From assembly GCF_023243075.1 (NCBI RefSeq), contig NZ_JALKFZ020000130.1, positions 1 to 36,121 of the forward strand: a DNA stretch of 36,121 nucleotides. Reading direction: 5' to 3'. The DNA comes from Frankia sp. AiPa1. GTDB taxonomy: Bacteria; Actinomycetota; Actinomycetes; Frankiales; Frankiaceae. The notes beneath the pieces were generated by a model, which worked only from the letters and a program-made list of their open reading frames with translations, was not told the origin of the DNA and did no database searches. A program made the translations under genes and the position numbers. Below, piece by piece: positions 23,750-31,644 of the stretch (the stretch's first letter is position 1; every line of letters begins with the position of its first letter).

Positions 23750-25646
23750 GGTCTCGGACGTCCCAGCCCGCGTTGATCATCGTCTCCGCGTACCGCTTGC
23801 TGCGATCGCGGTGGGCGGCGAGCACCAGCAGGTGGGTGGGGCGCGTCGCTGCGACGAAAACGAGCTGCACAGCGGTCTGGACACTCTTCGACTCCTGCTG
23901 GGGGTCGCCCCCCTCGGCGATGATGCGGAGCGCCTCGGTCACGTCGTACTTCTTGCCGGTCTTCTCCAGACACTCCAAGATCAGCGTCGCCGCATGGGTC
24001 TCGCCCTTCGCGCTCTGGATGGTCCCGGCTACGGCCCGCACCGCTGGCACTGCGGCGGAGCTCCTGGAAACGTCTCCCGCTCCTGTGACTGCCTCGGCCG
24101 CCGGGGTGAAGTCCAGGCCAACGGCCTTCAGCGATTGGCCGGCGAGCAGGTTCATCTGGACTGTCAGGCGCTCGGTGACCACGCCCCAGTTCACCTCGTC
24201 GAACATGGCTGTGTGGGCGAGGAGTTCGCGAAGCAGGATCCGCACTTTGCCACCGGGGGTCGTCGCAGACCTTTCCAGGCGGCCCAGCGTCGGCAGCCCT
24301 TCACCGGTCGGAGGCGTGAAAGACGCGCGTACAGCGTTCCACAACTCATCGGCCGCCTCGTGGCTATCCGCACCGGACCTCCACTGGGCCCCTGCCGCGC
24401 GGGCCGCGTCGATCAGAGCGCGGGAGGCCGAGGAGCGGGCGGGCGGAGTATAGCCGGGAACATAGCAGGAGATCGACTGTGGGTAGACCTGGGAGGACCC
24501 CCGGCCCTGCCGCGCGCCCAACACACGCGGCGGACGCCTGGAAAGGACGTCCTCGGGGACGATCGCGGCAGCCATGCGTTCGAAGGTCGACACGACATCG
24601 ATTGCTGTGGCCTTGTCGAACAGCAGTACCGCCACCCGGCCGTCGGGACCGGCGCCATGGATCTGCTGAGGGCGCCGGACCGCCAGACGGCTGGCCAGAG
24701 CCGCGATCTGCGGTCCGAAGCGGCGGCTGACCGGCAGCTCCGCGGCGCCGGCCAGCGGAAACGCCAGCGCGGGCCCGCTCGCGGCGCCGGCGTCACTGAA
24801 GATGCCCTGGTTGGTATCGCCTACCCGCTGCACCACTGAGGGCGAAGAGGCGAAGACAAGGTCCAGCAGTTCGTGCTGGGTAACGCTGGTGTCCTGCATC
24901 TCATCGAGGAGAACGAACGGGAAGCGCGCGGATACGGCCGGGATGATGCCTGGGTGCTCGGTGAGGTACCGCTGGGCGATGGCGTACATGTCCTGGTAGC
25001 GGAAGACGCCTTGCCAGGCCAGCCTCCGCTTGAGGTCGGACAGTTGCTTTCCGCTGGCCGTCTCGGGGCCGCAGGGGGGTTCCTTGGTCGCGCCGGTGAC
25101 CACGAGCTCGCCGCCCCTGTAGGTGAACGTCGCCCCGCTGACGATGCTGGTGCCGTCGCGCTGGCGTTCCAGGTAGCTGCGCAGGGTGGAGTAGTCGGGG
25201 TGCCGCAGGAGCCGGAGCGATGCGGTCTCGAAGGCCGCGTCGTCGACGACCCGGACCTCGACGCCCTTGGCCCGCACGGCCGGAAGCGCGAAGAAGGTGT
25301 GCACGAAGGACTGGATGGTGCCGATGAAGTGCGGGTAGCGCAGCAGGCTCCGCCCCGCAGCGAGGGAGGCCACCCGATCGGCGATCTCGTTCTTGGCAGT
25401 GTTGGTGTGCGACAGCACGCAAACCCCGCACGTCACGGAGTTCCATGCGTCGGCCATGAGCGCGAGCTTGAGCCCGATCAAGGTGGTCTTGCCCGATCCC
25501 GGAGCGGCCTGGAGGTCCTGTGTGGTACTGCTCTGCAGGAAGTCCCACTGCTCGTCGTCGAGCGGGTCGAGTCCGAGGAGCTTGAGCATGGCCTCCACTT
25601 TGTGCGTCGCGAAGGCATCTCTATCGGGCAGGTAAGTGCCGGTCAC
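23736..25646 (-). CDS. gajB: UvrD/PcrA-like helicase, Gabija GajB-type
   Basis: 636 residues from a GTG at 25646 that overlaps the gajA stop as GTGA, with GAGG seven bases before it. Superfamily 1 helicase motifs are present in order: Q-motif LDDEQWDFL (30-38), Walker A AAPGSGKTT (47-55), SHTNTAKNEIADR (motif Ia), FIGTIQSFVHTFF, Walker B VLLDEMQDTS, VGDTNQGIF (motif III), LPVSRRFG (motif IV), SAKGETHAATLIL (motif V) and VAATRPTHLLVLA in place of the usual motif VI VAxTRA. In Gabija, GajB senses nucleic acid or nucleotide change and works with GajA to cleave DNA and stop phage. The protein is longer than the original GajB. Pairing with the OLD-family gene is what supports the call; taken alone it would be just a UvrD-like helicase. 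Confidence 0.82.
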   Translation of the reverse strand: MTGTYLPDRDAFATHKVEAMLKLLGLDPLDDEQWDFLQSSTTQDLQAAPGSGKTTLIGLKLALMADAWNSVTCGVCVLSHTNTAKNEIADRVASLAAGRSLLRYPHFIGTIQSFVHTFFALPAVRAKGVEVRVVDDAAFETASLRLLRHPDYSTLRSYLERQRDGTSIVSGATFTYRGGELVVTGATKEPPCGPETASGKQLSDLKRRLAWQGVFRYQDMYAIAQRYLTEHPGIIPAVSARFPFVLLDEMQDTSVTQHELLDLVFASSPSVVQRVGDTNQGIFSDAGAASGPALAFPLAGAAELPVSRRFGPQIAALASRLAVRRPQQIHGAGPDGRVAVLLFDKATAIDVVSTFERMAAAIVPEDVLSRRPPRVLGARQGRGSSQVYPQSISCYVPGYTPPARSSASRALIDAARAAGAQWRSGADSHEAADELWNAVRASFTPPTGEGLPTLGRLERSATTPGGKVRILLRELLAHTAMFDEVNWGVVTERLTVQMNLLAGQSLKAVGLDFTPAAEAVTGAGDVSRSSAAVPAVRAVAGTIQSAKGETHAATLILECLEKTGKKYDVTEALRIIAEGGDPQQESKSVQTAVQLVFVAATRPTHLLVLAAHRDRSKRYAETMINAGWDVRDLTEQ

Positions 25647-27529
25647 GGAGTCACCTCGCCACACAGGTACTTAAAGGCGTCGACCAGATAGGATGGGACG
25701 TCGCTCTCCGTCAGCGGGGTGGAGTCGAGAAGCTGCGCGGCGAACTGCGCGGCGATCGACTTGCTGGCGTAGTTGAGCCTGAGCGGCCTGTAGATCGTCA
25801 GGGCAGCCTGTTCAAGAGTGAGTTTTTGGCTTTCCCACTCATCGACATCCTCGTCGGCCCGCGCGGTAACCTCACCAATTTTGGCTGCGTCCGGCCAGGA
25901 CTCTTTTGCGACCGATGCGAGCCTGACCGCACGGTGCATCAGCCTGGCCATGGTCCAGGAGGTGACGGCGAGGTCATACTCCAGCGTCCACCAGTTCGAC
26001 ACGAAGGTCTTCACCGGCCCGCCGTCGTCGCGGGCGAGGCCCGCGACGTGCGAGACGATCTCCTGCTCCGCCATCTCGCCCCAGCACTTCAGCTTGCCGC
26101 GCATCTCCTCCGAGGTGCCGACGGGGACGAGATCCCGGTCGCGGATACAGGCGACGGGAACGGGGATCTGCTCGCCGGAGCGCTGGAAGACGCGGCTGTA
26201 CCGGAACAGGCCGACGTGACCGACGTTGACCACACTGACACCGTGCTCGTGGAAGGGCATCCCCAGAGCGTCGGCGAGCGCGGGTAGGAAGATCGCCTCG
26301 GCGTCGCCCTCGACCATCGCCAGACCCCGGGCGAAGAACATGTTGGCCTTGGTGACGTCCAGGAACCGGGTCAGGAACGCATAGTCCTGGCCGGTCAGAC
26401 GCGTGATATCGCTCCGCAGCGGGAAGGGGCGGCCCCTGGCGACGAGGGTGAGGCACTCGACAGGCGTCGACGAGGCGAGGTTGGGGCTGTGGGTAGTGAG
26501 GATGACCTGGACCGGGGCCCTGCCATCGTCCTGCGGCCACTGGGCCTTGTCGCGGAGCAAGGCCATGATCCGGGCCTGGAGCTGGGGGTGGAGATGCGCC
26601 TCGGGCTCCTCGATCAGCAAGAGGGGTGCCAGTTCGCTCTTACCCAGCAGGAGAAGCTCCGCGGCCATGAACAAGGCGTTGTTGTAGCCGAGCCCTCGGC
26701 GCGTCCACTCGTCGGACTCAGCGAAGAGATTCAGTTCGAGCCGTTCCAGCGCGCGGGCCAGCGTCGCGTCGGTGGCGACGCTGATCTCGGCGCGCAGGAC
26801 GTCGGCGCCGATGGCAAACCGCCGCAGGTAAGCCGAGTTGATGTCCTGGCTCACCTCAGAGACGGCATCGTTGCATCGGATGTCGTGCTCGGCGCGACGC
26901 AGGATCCCCACCAGAGTGGACGGAGGGTCATCGCCCTCGGGGTCGTAATCATCGACACCTTGGTCCTTCATCGCCGGATAGCCGGCGAGGATCTGGGACA
27001 GCCGTGATCCGCGACCCGAGCGCAGTTCCGCCTCAGCATCACGCAGGGGGCGCAGGTAGGTGGCGCGCAGGAGTTCGCGCGCGGCGCCGTCCAGGGCAGG
27101 GCCGTTGCCATCCGGTCCGGTCCGGGTGGTGACCGAGACCCGGTTCCGGACCGGGTCCATACGCTGGGCCTTGAACGTCACACAGAGCCAGGCGGCGCCG
27201 CCCCGGCCGTGGGTGAGCAGTTCCAGGAAGACCGCCTGCTCCTCGGTCGACAGAGCGGTGAACCCGCACACGATGGTGAAGGTCTCCGCCCGCCCGTTTT
27301 TCCCAAGGTGGAAGTCGTCCTGAGAGACCCGGTAGTAGTCCGTCGCCGCAGTCTGCAGGCACAGCCGGATCGCGTCGATGATCGCCGTCTTCCCACTGTC
27401 GTTCTCGCCGACGAGCACATTCGTCCCGGCTGTGAACGACAGGTTCAGCGACGCGTCCGTTTCGCCGTCACTCTGGGCCGCGGCTCCGAAGACCCGGAAG
27501 TTCTCGACCCGAAGATGCGCCAAATACAC
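25643..27529 (-). CDS. gajA: OLD-family ATPase/TOPRIM nuclease, Gabija GajA-type
   Basis: 628 residues from the GTG at 27529, five bases after GGGGG. The frame is open 76 codons further, but family members begin as here, with the LxVENFR strand. The N-terminal ABC-type ATPase has Walker A GENDSGKT (41-48), an insertion region, then LLIEEPEAHLHPQ (Walker B with D-loop) and LTTHSPNLASST. The TOPRIM domain follows: AMVEGDAEAIFLPALADALG with the catalytic Glu, and the metal pair in VACIRDRD. Gene-adjacent OLD plus UvrD (class 2 OLD) is the Gabija layout. Known GajA nicks DNA at specific sites once nucleotide levels fall; that function is carried over by family. The two genes overlap by four bases and so are co-translated. 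Confidence 0.85.
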   Translation of the reverse strand: MYLAHLRVENFRVFGAAAQSDGETDASLNLSFTAGTNVLVGENDSGKTAIIDAIRLCLQTAATDYYRVSQDDFHLGKNGRAETFTIVCGFTALSTEEQAVFLELLTHGRGGAAWLCVTFKAQRMDPVRNRVSVTTRTGPDGNGPALDGAARELLRATYLRPLRDAEAELRSGRGSRLSQILAGYPAMKDQGVDDYDPEGDDPPSTLVGILRRAEHDIRCNDAVSEVSQDINSAYLRRFAIGADVLRAEISVATDATLARALERLELNLFAESDEWTRRGLGYNNALFMAAELLLLGKSELAPLLLIEEPEAHLHPQLQARIMALLRDKAQWPQDDGRAPVQVILTTHSPNLASSTPVECLTLVARGRPFPLRSDITRLTGQDYAFLTRFLDVTKANMFFARGLAMVEGDAEAIFLPALADALGMPFHEHGVSVVNVGHVGLFRYSRVFQRSGEQIPVPVACIRDRDLVPVGTSEEMRGKLKCWGEMAEQEIVSHVAGLARDDGGPVKTFVSNWWTLEYDLAVTSWTMARLMHRAVRLASVAKESWPDAAKIGEVTARADEDVDEWESQKLTLEQAALTIYRPLRLNYASKSIAAQFAAQLLDSTPLTESDVPSYLVDAFKYLCGEVTP

Positions 27530-27957
27530 AAATTCCCCCGCCGACGGGGCCGCGGCGCCCTCTTCTCCAGGAAGGAGTCCCCCGAGCTGCCCGGCCCATA
27601 TCGATATTGCCGGCATCCTATGCACCCCGGGCTCGCCGCCCGGCCGCGGGGGCCGGCAGTCATGCGGGAAGGGGTAAGAGTCCCGGGCATCTCGTTGGCC
27701 CGGACAGCTGTGCTCCTGCGGGCCACCGTGATGGTCTTGCGGCGGGAGACCTGCCACCCCAGCGACGGCGTCTCACCAGGCTCCATCCATGCCAAGAAGG
27801 CATAACTGTCCCTGAGACACATCTGCCTCCACCGAGCAGCAGGCTCGCCGGCCTCCACCTCCGCACCTCCACGGTCTGGATCAAGGAGCTTGCGCAATCA
27901 TCTTGATCACAACCAATACGCGGCCTTAGTCGCGGCAGCGATGCCCGTTCGAGCCGA
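27530..27957. other. Region upstream of the Gabija-like operon
   Basis: About 430 bases between the gajA start and the terminator of the replication-relaxation gene. It should contain the Gabija promoter; candidate AT-rich boxes (GCATAGGATG and AATATCGATATGG on the - strand near 27597-27626) lack a good partner. A - strand frame here gives LRDSYAFLAWMEPGETPS, which has some coding character, but no start or homolog is evident. Confidence 0.4.
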
Positions 27958-27999
27958 GGGGTCCTGCCACCTGGCGCGGTGCCCAGGTGGCAGGACCCC
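27958..27999 (-). terminator. Terminator hairpin of the replication-relaxation gene
   Basis: GGGGTCCTGCCACCTGG (27958-27974) and CCAGGTGGCAGGACCCC (27983-27999) are perfect reverse complements: a 17-bp stem with an eight-base loop, lying 22 bases after the stop codon of the leftward gene. No T-run follows. Confidence 0.82.
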
Positions 28000-28021
28000 T
28001 TCGGGTCGTGCGGGGCTGCGG

Positions 28022-29056
28022 TCAGGCCGCGCGCTGCTGGGGATCAGGACTCGCGGGTGGCATCGGCTGGGGCGGGTGGAGCCGTGTCGGACGCCCGAGA
28101 TCACTGTCGGCTGTGGAGCTGTCCGTCAGGGGCTTGGCCGTGGGAGGCCAGAGGCCGGTCAGCTGGCCCAGGCTGAGGCGACCGGTGGCGGGCCGGGTGA
28201 GGGGAAGCCAGCGGGTGAGGGTGGCGTCCAGGTGCTGGTCGGGTTCGGCGAGGTCCGCGGCCGTCGTCGCGACTGGTACCCGCGCCGGGCCATCAAGGTT
28301 GCGCAGCGCTTCGGTGAGGACCTCGCGGAGGCGGGCTTCGCGGCGCAGGGTGGTAGTCCAGATCAGGACCGGCGTGTGGATACGGGTCGTCTTGGCGAGC
28401 CGGTCGTAGGCGTTAATTTTGAAGGTGAGGCGGCGGAGCGCTTCGGTGCCGAAGTCCAGTTCGAGGAACCATTCGACCTCGGCGCGGCCCTGCACCCACC
28501 GGCCGTACGCGTCGGGCCGCACGATGTCCCCGAACGAGCGGGCGCAGCGTTCCTCCGACCACCAGGCCGCCAGCCGGCCCGTGGCCTCGGGCTGGCGGGC
28601 GTGGTGGATCAGCCGGGTGAACATGCCGTTGACCGCGACGCGATGCGCCAGGTGCAGGGAGTGGGCGAGGCCCATGGCCCGGTCATGCTGGTAACCGATC
28701 TTCTTCGGGTCCAGGCCGTCCTCATGCGCGAGGACGGCCGCACCGGCGACGTCTGGGACGTAGTGCATAGGCGACAGGCCACTGACGGCCAGCGGCTGGA
28801 AGCGGTCGAGGACTCTCCAGCGGTACAGCTCCAGCAGGCGCAGGTTCGCCGACCGGCGGGTGACCCAGCCAAGCTCGACGATCTGGTGGGTGGTCAGCAC
28901 CCGGTGCTCGTGGATCATCCGGGTGATCCACCGGTCCCGGGGGGTGAGGTGGCGGACCAGCCACAGCTGGTGCTCACTGCTGGACGCGACGCGGGCGGCG
29001 GGTCGGGTGTAGGTACGGCGGCCGAGATAGGTCTGCTGCGGAGGATTCGTGATCAC
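28022..29056 (-). CDS. Replication-relaxation family protein (intact copy)
   Basis: 344 residues from a GTG at 29056 with GGGAGA eight bases upstream. It fits the Replic_Relax family found on actinomycete plasmids and integrative elements. The N-terminal winged-helix part has LTPRDRWITRMIHEHRVLTT and HQIVELGWVTRRSANLRLL, where the family recognises DNA. The segments YRWRVLDRFQPL, HYVPDVAGAAVLA, a helical FTRLIHHARQ and WWSEERC, and a C-terminal ELDFGTEALRRL follow. The last 60 residues are Pro/Thr-rich. A truncated copy lies at 20674-21495. Its neighbour upstream is the Spd-like membrane protein, which together suggests a plasmid-derived module. Confidence 0.82.
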   Translation of the reverse strand: MITNPPQQTYLGRRTYTRPAARVASSSEHQLWLVRHLTPRDRWITRMIHEHRVLTTHQIVELGWVTRRSANLRLLELYRWRVLDRFQPLAVSGLSPMHYVPDVAGAAVLAHEDGLDPKKIGYQHDRAMGLAHSLHLAHRVAVNGMFTRLIHHARQPEATGRLAAWWSEERCARSFGDIVRPDAYGRWVQGRAEVEWFLELDFGTEALRRLTFKINAYDRLAKTTRIHTPVLIWTTTLRREARLREVLTEALRNLDGPARVPVATTAADLAEPDQHLDATLTRWLPLTRPATGRLSLGQLTGLWPPTAKPLTDSSTADSDLGRPTRLHPPQPMPPASPDPQQRAA

Positions 29057-29151
29057 GTCGAGGGTCTCCCAATCGGCTGATCATGCGGGCGGAGGTAGGC
29101 GAACAGATAGGCAGAACTGGCAGACAGCCGTGACCGGTCGGGGGGTGAGCG

Positions 29152-29183
29152 GGCTGGCGTGTCCGCGCCCGGACACGCCAGCC
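29152..29183 (-). terminator. Hairpin after the Spd-like gene
   Basis: GGCTGGCGTGTCCG (29152-29165) and CGGACACGCCAGCC (29170-29183) form a perfect 14-bp stem with a four-base loop. A weaker, mismatched GC-rich hairpin lies at 29202-29228, directly after the stop at 29232. Together they would end transcription of the Spd-like gene before the replication-relaxation gene. Confidence 0.7.
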
Positions 29184-29231
29184 GCCAGCACACGAGGTCA
29201 ACCCCCGTCCCGCCCGTCGGGGCGGGGGCCG

Positions 29232-30200
29232 TCATCCGACCGCGGCCAGCACACCCGTCCCGGCCGGATCCACCGGACCGAGATCGACCATGTCGTCATC
29301 CGGCCCGACCGCCGCCAGCAACCTGTCCGCGGCCCCGTCGTCGGCATCCGACGCGAGCGCGGCCGTACCGACCTCGGGCAGATCGGCGTTGGGGGCGTGT
29401 TCCTCCAACACTCGATGGGCCTCGGTGCGTAGCTGCGTGACCAGAGCCCGAGCCCGCTTCGAGCCGACCTTCAGCCGCTTGCGCAGCTCATCCGAGGAGA
29501 TCGGCCGACGGTGCTCCTCCCAGTAGCGGGCATCCTCACGCCGCGCCCGGTCCAACAGCGAACCGTCGAGCACCATGGTGCTCGACCGGCCGGGAACGCG
29601 CTGCGACGGAACCGCCGCCGCCTCGGTCTGGGGACTCTCGCCTCCAGATGGCGCCGACACGGTGGTGGACACCGTTGCCCCATCGGTCTCTGCCGGCCGG
29701 GACCCGGACTGAGAGATCGCGGCGTCCTGTAGGAGGGGGTGGAGGGTGATGGGGTGGCGCATCGCGCGCAAGAGCCCCGGGCCAACCTCCGACCAGCCAA
29801 TAAGCAGCGCCGGGCCGACCGCGTCGAACGCGGCCTTCCCGTAGTCCCCCGCGATCACCGGCTCGGCGATGTTCAACGCCAGCGTCACCACGCTGGAGAA
29901 GACCAGCAGCCGCCGCGCCGGACGCAGCAGCTCCGGCGGCGCGCCTTGCACCGCCAGCTGCCGTGTCCCCAACAAAAGGCCCACCACGGACAAGTCGACC
30001 GCCGGAGCCACCAGCGGCGCGACCCAGACCGGCACTCCCAGACGCAACCCGAGCTGGAAGACGTTGCCAAACCCGAAGGCAAACGTCAGCCCGACGACCA
30101 CAACCATGATCACCGTGACGAGGGTGACCGCCACGTCACTTCCTGCCGCCGACCGCACCCCAGCCGGACCATCCGTCATGGCGGCGCCATCCGCGGCCAT
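29232..30200 (-). CDS. Spd/DUF2637-like plasmid spread membrane protein with C-terminal helix-turn-helix
   Basis: Up to 322 residues; the ATG at 30200 gives MAADGAAM and the next ATG (30179) is a possible start. The N-terminal 140 residues are hydrophobic, with about four membrane helices: VTVIMVVVVGLTFAFGF, a helix with WVAPLVAPAVDLSVVGLLLG, LVFSSVVTLALNIAEPVI and AFDAVGPALLIGWSEVG. This pattern is typical of DUF2637 and Streptomyces Spd proteins that help plasmids spread between mycelial compartments. The C-terminal part is soluble, with a Ser/Thr-rich linker and ISSDELRKRLKVGSKRARAL, a probable winged helix. It overlaps the possible small frame upstream by one base (TGATG). It fits with the adjacent replication-relaxation gene as a plasmid-type module. 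Confidence 0.68.
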   Translation of the reverse strand: MAADGAAMTDGPAGVRSAAGSDVAVTLVTVIMVVVVGLTFAFGFGNVFQLGLRLGVPVWVAPLVAPAVDLSVVGLLLGTRQLAVQGAPPELLRPARRLLVFSSVVTLALNIAEPVIAGDYGKAAFDAVGPALLIGWSEVGPGLLRAMRHPITLHPLLQDAAISQSGSRPAETDGATVSTTVSAPSGGESPQTEAAAVPSQRVPGRSSTMVLDGSLLDRARREDARYWEEHRRPISSDELRKRLKVGSKRARALVTQLRTEAHRVLEEHAPNADLPEVGTAALASDADDGAADRLLAAVGPDDDMVDLGPVDPAGTGVLAAVG

Positions 30201-30487
30201 CAGGCACCGCCCCCGGCCAGCGCCCGCGCCGCTACCGGCCGGGATCCGTCACTGGGCGTGATAGGTGCAGGTACACGGGCGGATACCACCAGGCTCGTTT
30301 TGGCCCGGTTCTGCGTGGATGCTGTACGAGCCTCCCCCGGGGTACGAGTTGGCTCCGCATGCTTGCCGCCTGTCGGCGGCTGCGCCGGAGCCGCGACTTC
30401 ACCGGGGGGGTCGAACCCCCCCGAACCCCCCCGAACCCCCACGGCGGCGACGTTGGTGGCGCGGGCCGGGGGCTCGCACTCCGTCAA
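30200..30487 (-). CDS. Possible small unrecognised protein before the Spd-like gene
   Basis: A TTG-started frame of 95 codons whose TGA overlaps the next ATG (TGATG), as in coupled genes. The product is Pro/Ala/Thr-rich, with VGVRGGSGGFDPP encoded by the repeat at 30411-30440. No ribosome binding site or family is recognised. The frame is open further upstream (ALHDQLTECEPP), so it may be the end of a longer broken gene. Confidence 0.25.
   Translation of the reverse strand: MTECEPPARATNVAAVGVRGGSGGFDPPGEVAAPAQPPTGGKHAEPTRTPGEARTASTQNRAKTSLVVSARVPAPITPSDGSRPVAARALAGGGA
30411..30440. repeat. Three tandem copies of a decamer (CCGAACCCCC)
   Basis: TCGAACCCCC then CCGAACCCCC twice, preceded by a run of seven G. 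The - strand therefore has G-runs of five to seven bases separated by TTC. Slippage or a G-rich secondary structure is possible. Confidence 0.75.
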
Positions 30488-31644
30488 CTGGTCGTGGAGC
30501 GCCAGCCCGCGCCGCCCACGGTGGCGGCGCCCAGTGGGGCGTGCCCACCGGCCAGGCGGCGGCGGTCGCGGTGAGCGACCTCCTGGCGCAGCAGCGGGAT
30601 CAGCTCCCGGCCGAACGTCACGGTGTCGTCGTACAGCTCGAAGCCGCTGAGCAGCACCGTGCTGACGCCGAGGTCGACGTACCGCGCGAGTTCCCCGGCG
30701 ACGGTGTCGGGCGTCCCGACCAGCGCGATCTTGTTACCGCCGTAGCCGGTCGCGGTCGCCAGCGCCGTCCACAGCGCACGGCCGTGGTGCTCGCCGCGCT
30801 CGGCCGCGCGCAGCTGACGCTGGAATCCGACCGCGGGTTGCTCCGCCGGCTGGCCGTCGAGCTCCTTGGGCGCTCCGAACTGGGCCAACCGCTGCCGGGT
30901 GACCGCCAGGATCTGCCGCGCCCGCTCCCAGGCGACCTCCTCGGTGGCCCCGAGGATGACGCGGAAGGACACGCTGACGCGCGGTCCCTCGACGCGGCCG
31001 GCGGCCTGCGCGCCCGCCCGCACGTGCCGGATCTCCTCGGCGATCTGGTCGAGTGGCTGGCCGAAGAACGCGTGGACGTCGGCTTCGGCGCCGCCGACCT
31101 GGTATGCCTGCGGGGAGGACCCGGCGAAATAGATCGGGATGCGCGGCTGCTGGTACGGGCGAGTGGGGGCGGCCGCCCGTATCCGGTAGAAGCGGCCGTC
31201 GTGGTCGAAGGGATCGGTCGCGGTCCAGGCGCGCTTGAGAATCCGCAGGTACTCGCCGGTGCGCTGATAGCGGCTGGACTTGTCCAGGTAGTCCCCGTCC
31301 CGGCGCTGTTCGGCCTCGATCCCGCCGGAGATGGCGTGCAGCGCGACCCGTCCGCCAGTGAGCTCGTCCAGCGTCGCGAACTGCCGCGCGGTGACGGTCG
31401 GCTGGACGAAGCCCGGACGGTGGGCGATCAGGAAGCCGAGCCGCTCGGTGTGCGCGGCCGCGTAGACGGTGACCGGAAGCGGGTCGGGAATGACCGAGGT
31501 CAGCGTGACGAGCACCCGGTCGAAGTCGGCCGCCTCGCTGGCCTGGGCAAACCGGCGCAGGAAGGGGCGGTCGACGAGCGGGCCGCCCGGGCTGATCTCC
31601 GAGCCCCTGTTGGTGAGCAGGCTACCGATGATCTCGATGGGCAT
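30484..31644 (-). CDS. LLM-class flavin-dependent monooxygenase (SsuD-like), full length
   Basis: 386 residues from the ATG at 31644, with GGAG five bases upstream. It is a bacterial-luciferase-like TIM-barrel enzyme that uses reduced flavin from a partner reductase. Recognisable parts are FAQASEAADFDRVLVT, LGFLIAHRPGFVQPTVTARQ and TLDELTGGRVALHAISGG, then RYQRTGEYLRILKRAW, the flavin-side PIYFAGSSPQA, and GYGGNKIALVGTPDTVAGEL, typical of the alkanesulfonate monooxygenase group. The substrate could be a sulfonate, sulfone or similar compound; sequence does not settle it. It overlaps the second monooxygenase gene by 23 bases and is the last gene of the transporter operon. Confidence 0.88.
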   Translation of the reverse strand: MPIEIIGSLLTNRGSEISPGGPLVDRPFLRRFAQASEAADFDRVLVTLTSVIPDPLPVTVYAAAHTERLGFLIAHRPGFVQPTVTARQFATLDELTGGRVALHAISGGIEAEQRRDGDYLDKSSRYQRTGEYLRILKRAWTATDPFDHDGRFYRIRAAAPTRPYQQPRIPIYFAGSSPQAYQVGGAEADVHAFFGQPLDQIAEEIRHVRAGAQAAGRVEGPRVSVSFRVILGATEEVAWERARQILAVTRQRLAQFGAPKELDGQPAEQPAVGFQRQLRAAERGEHHGRALWTALATATGYGGNKIALVGTPDTVAGELARYVDLGVSTVLLSGFELYDDTVTFGRELIPLLRQEVAHRDRRRLAGGHAPLGAATVGGAGWRSTTS

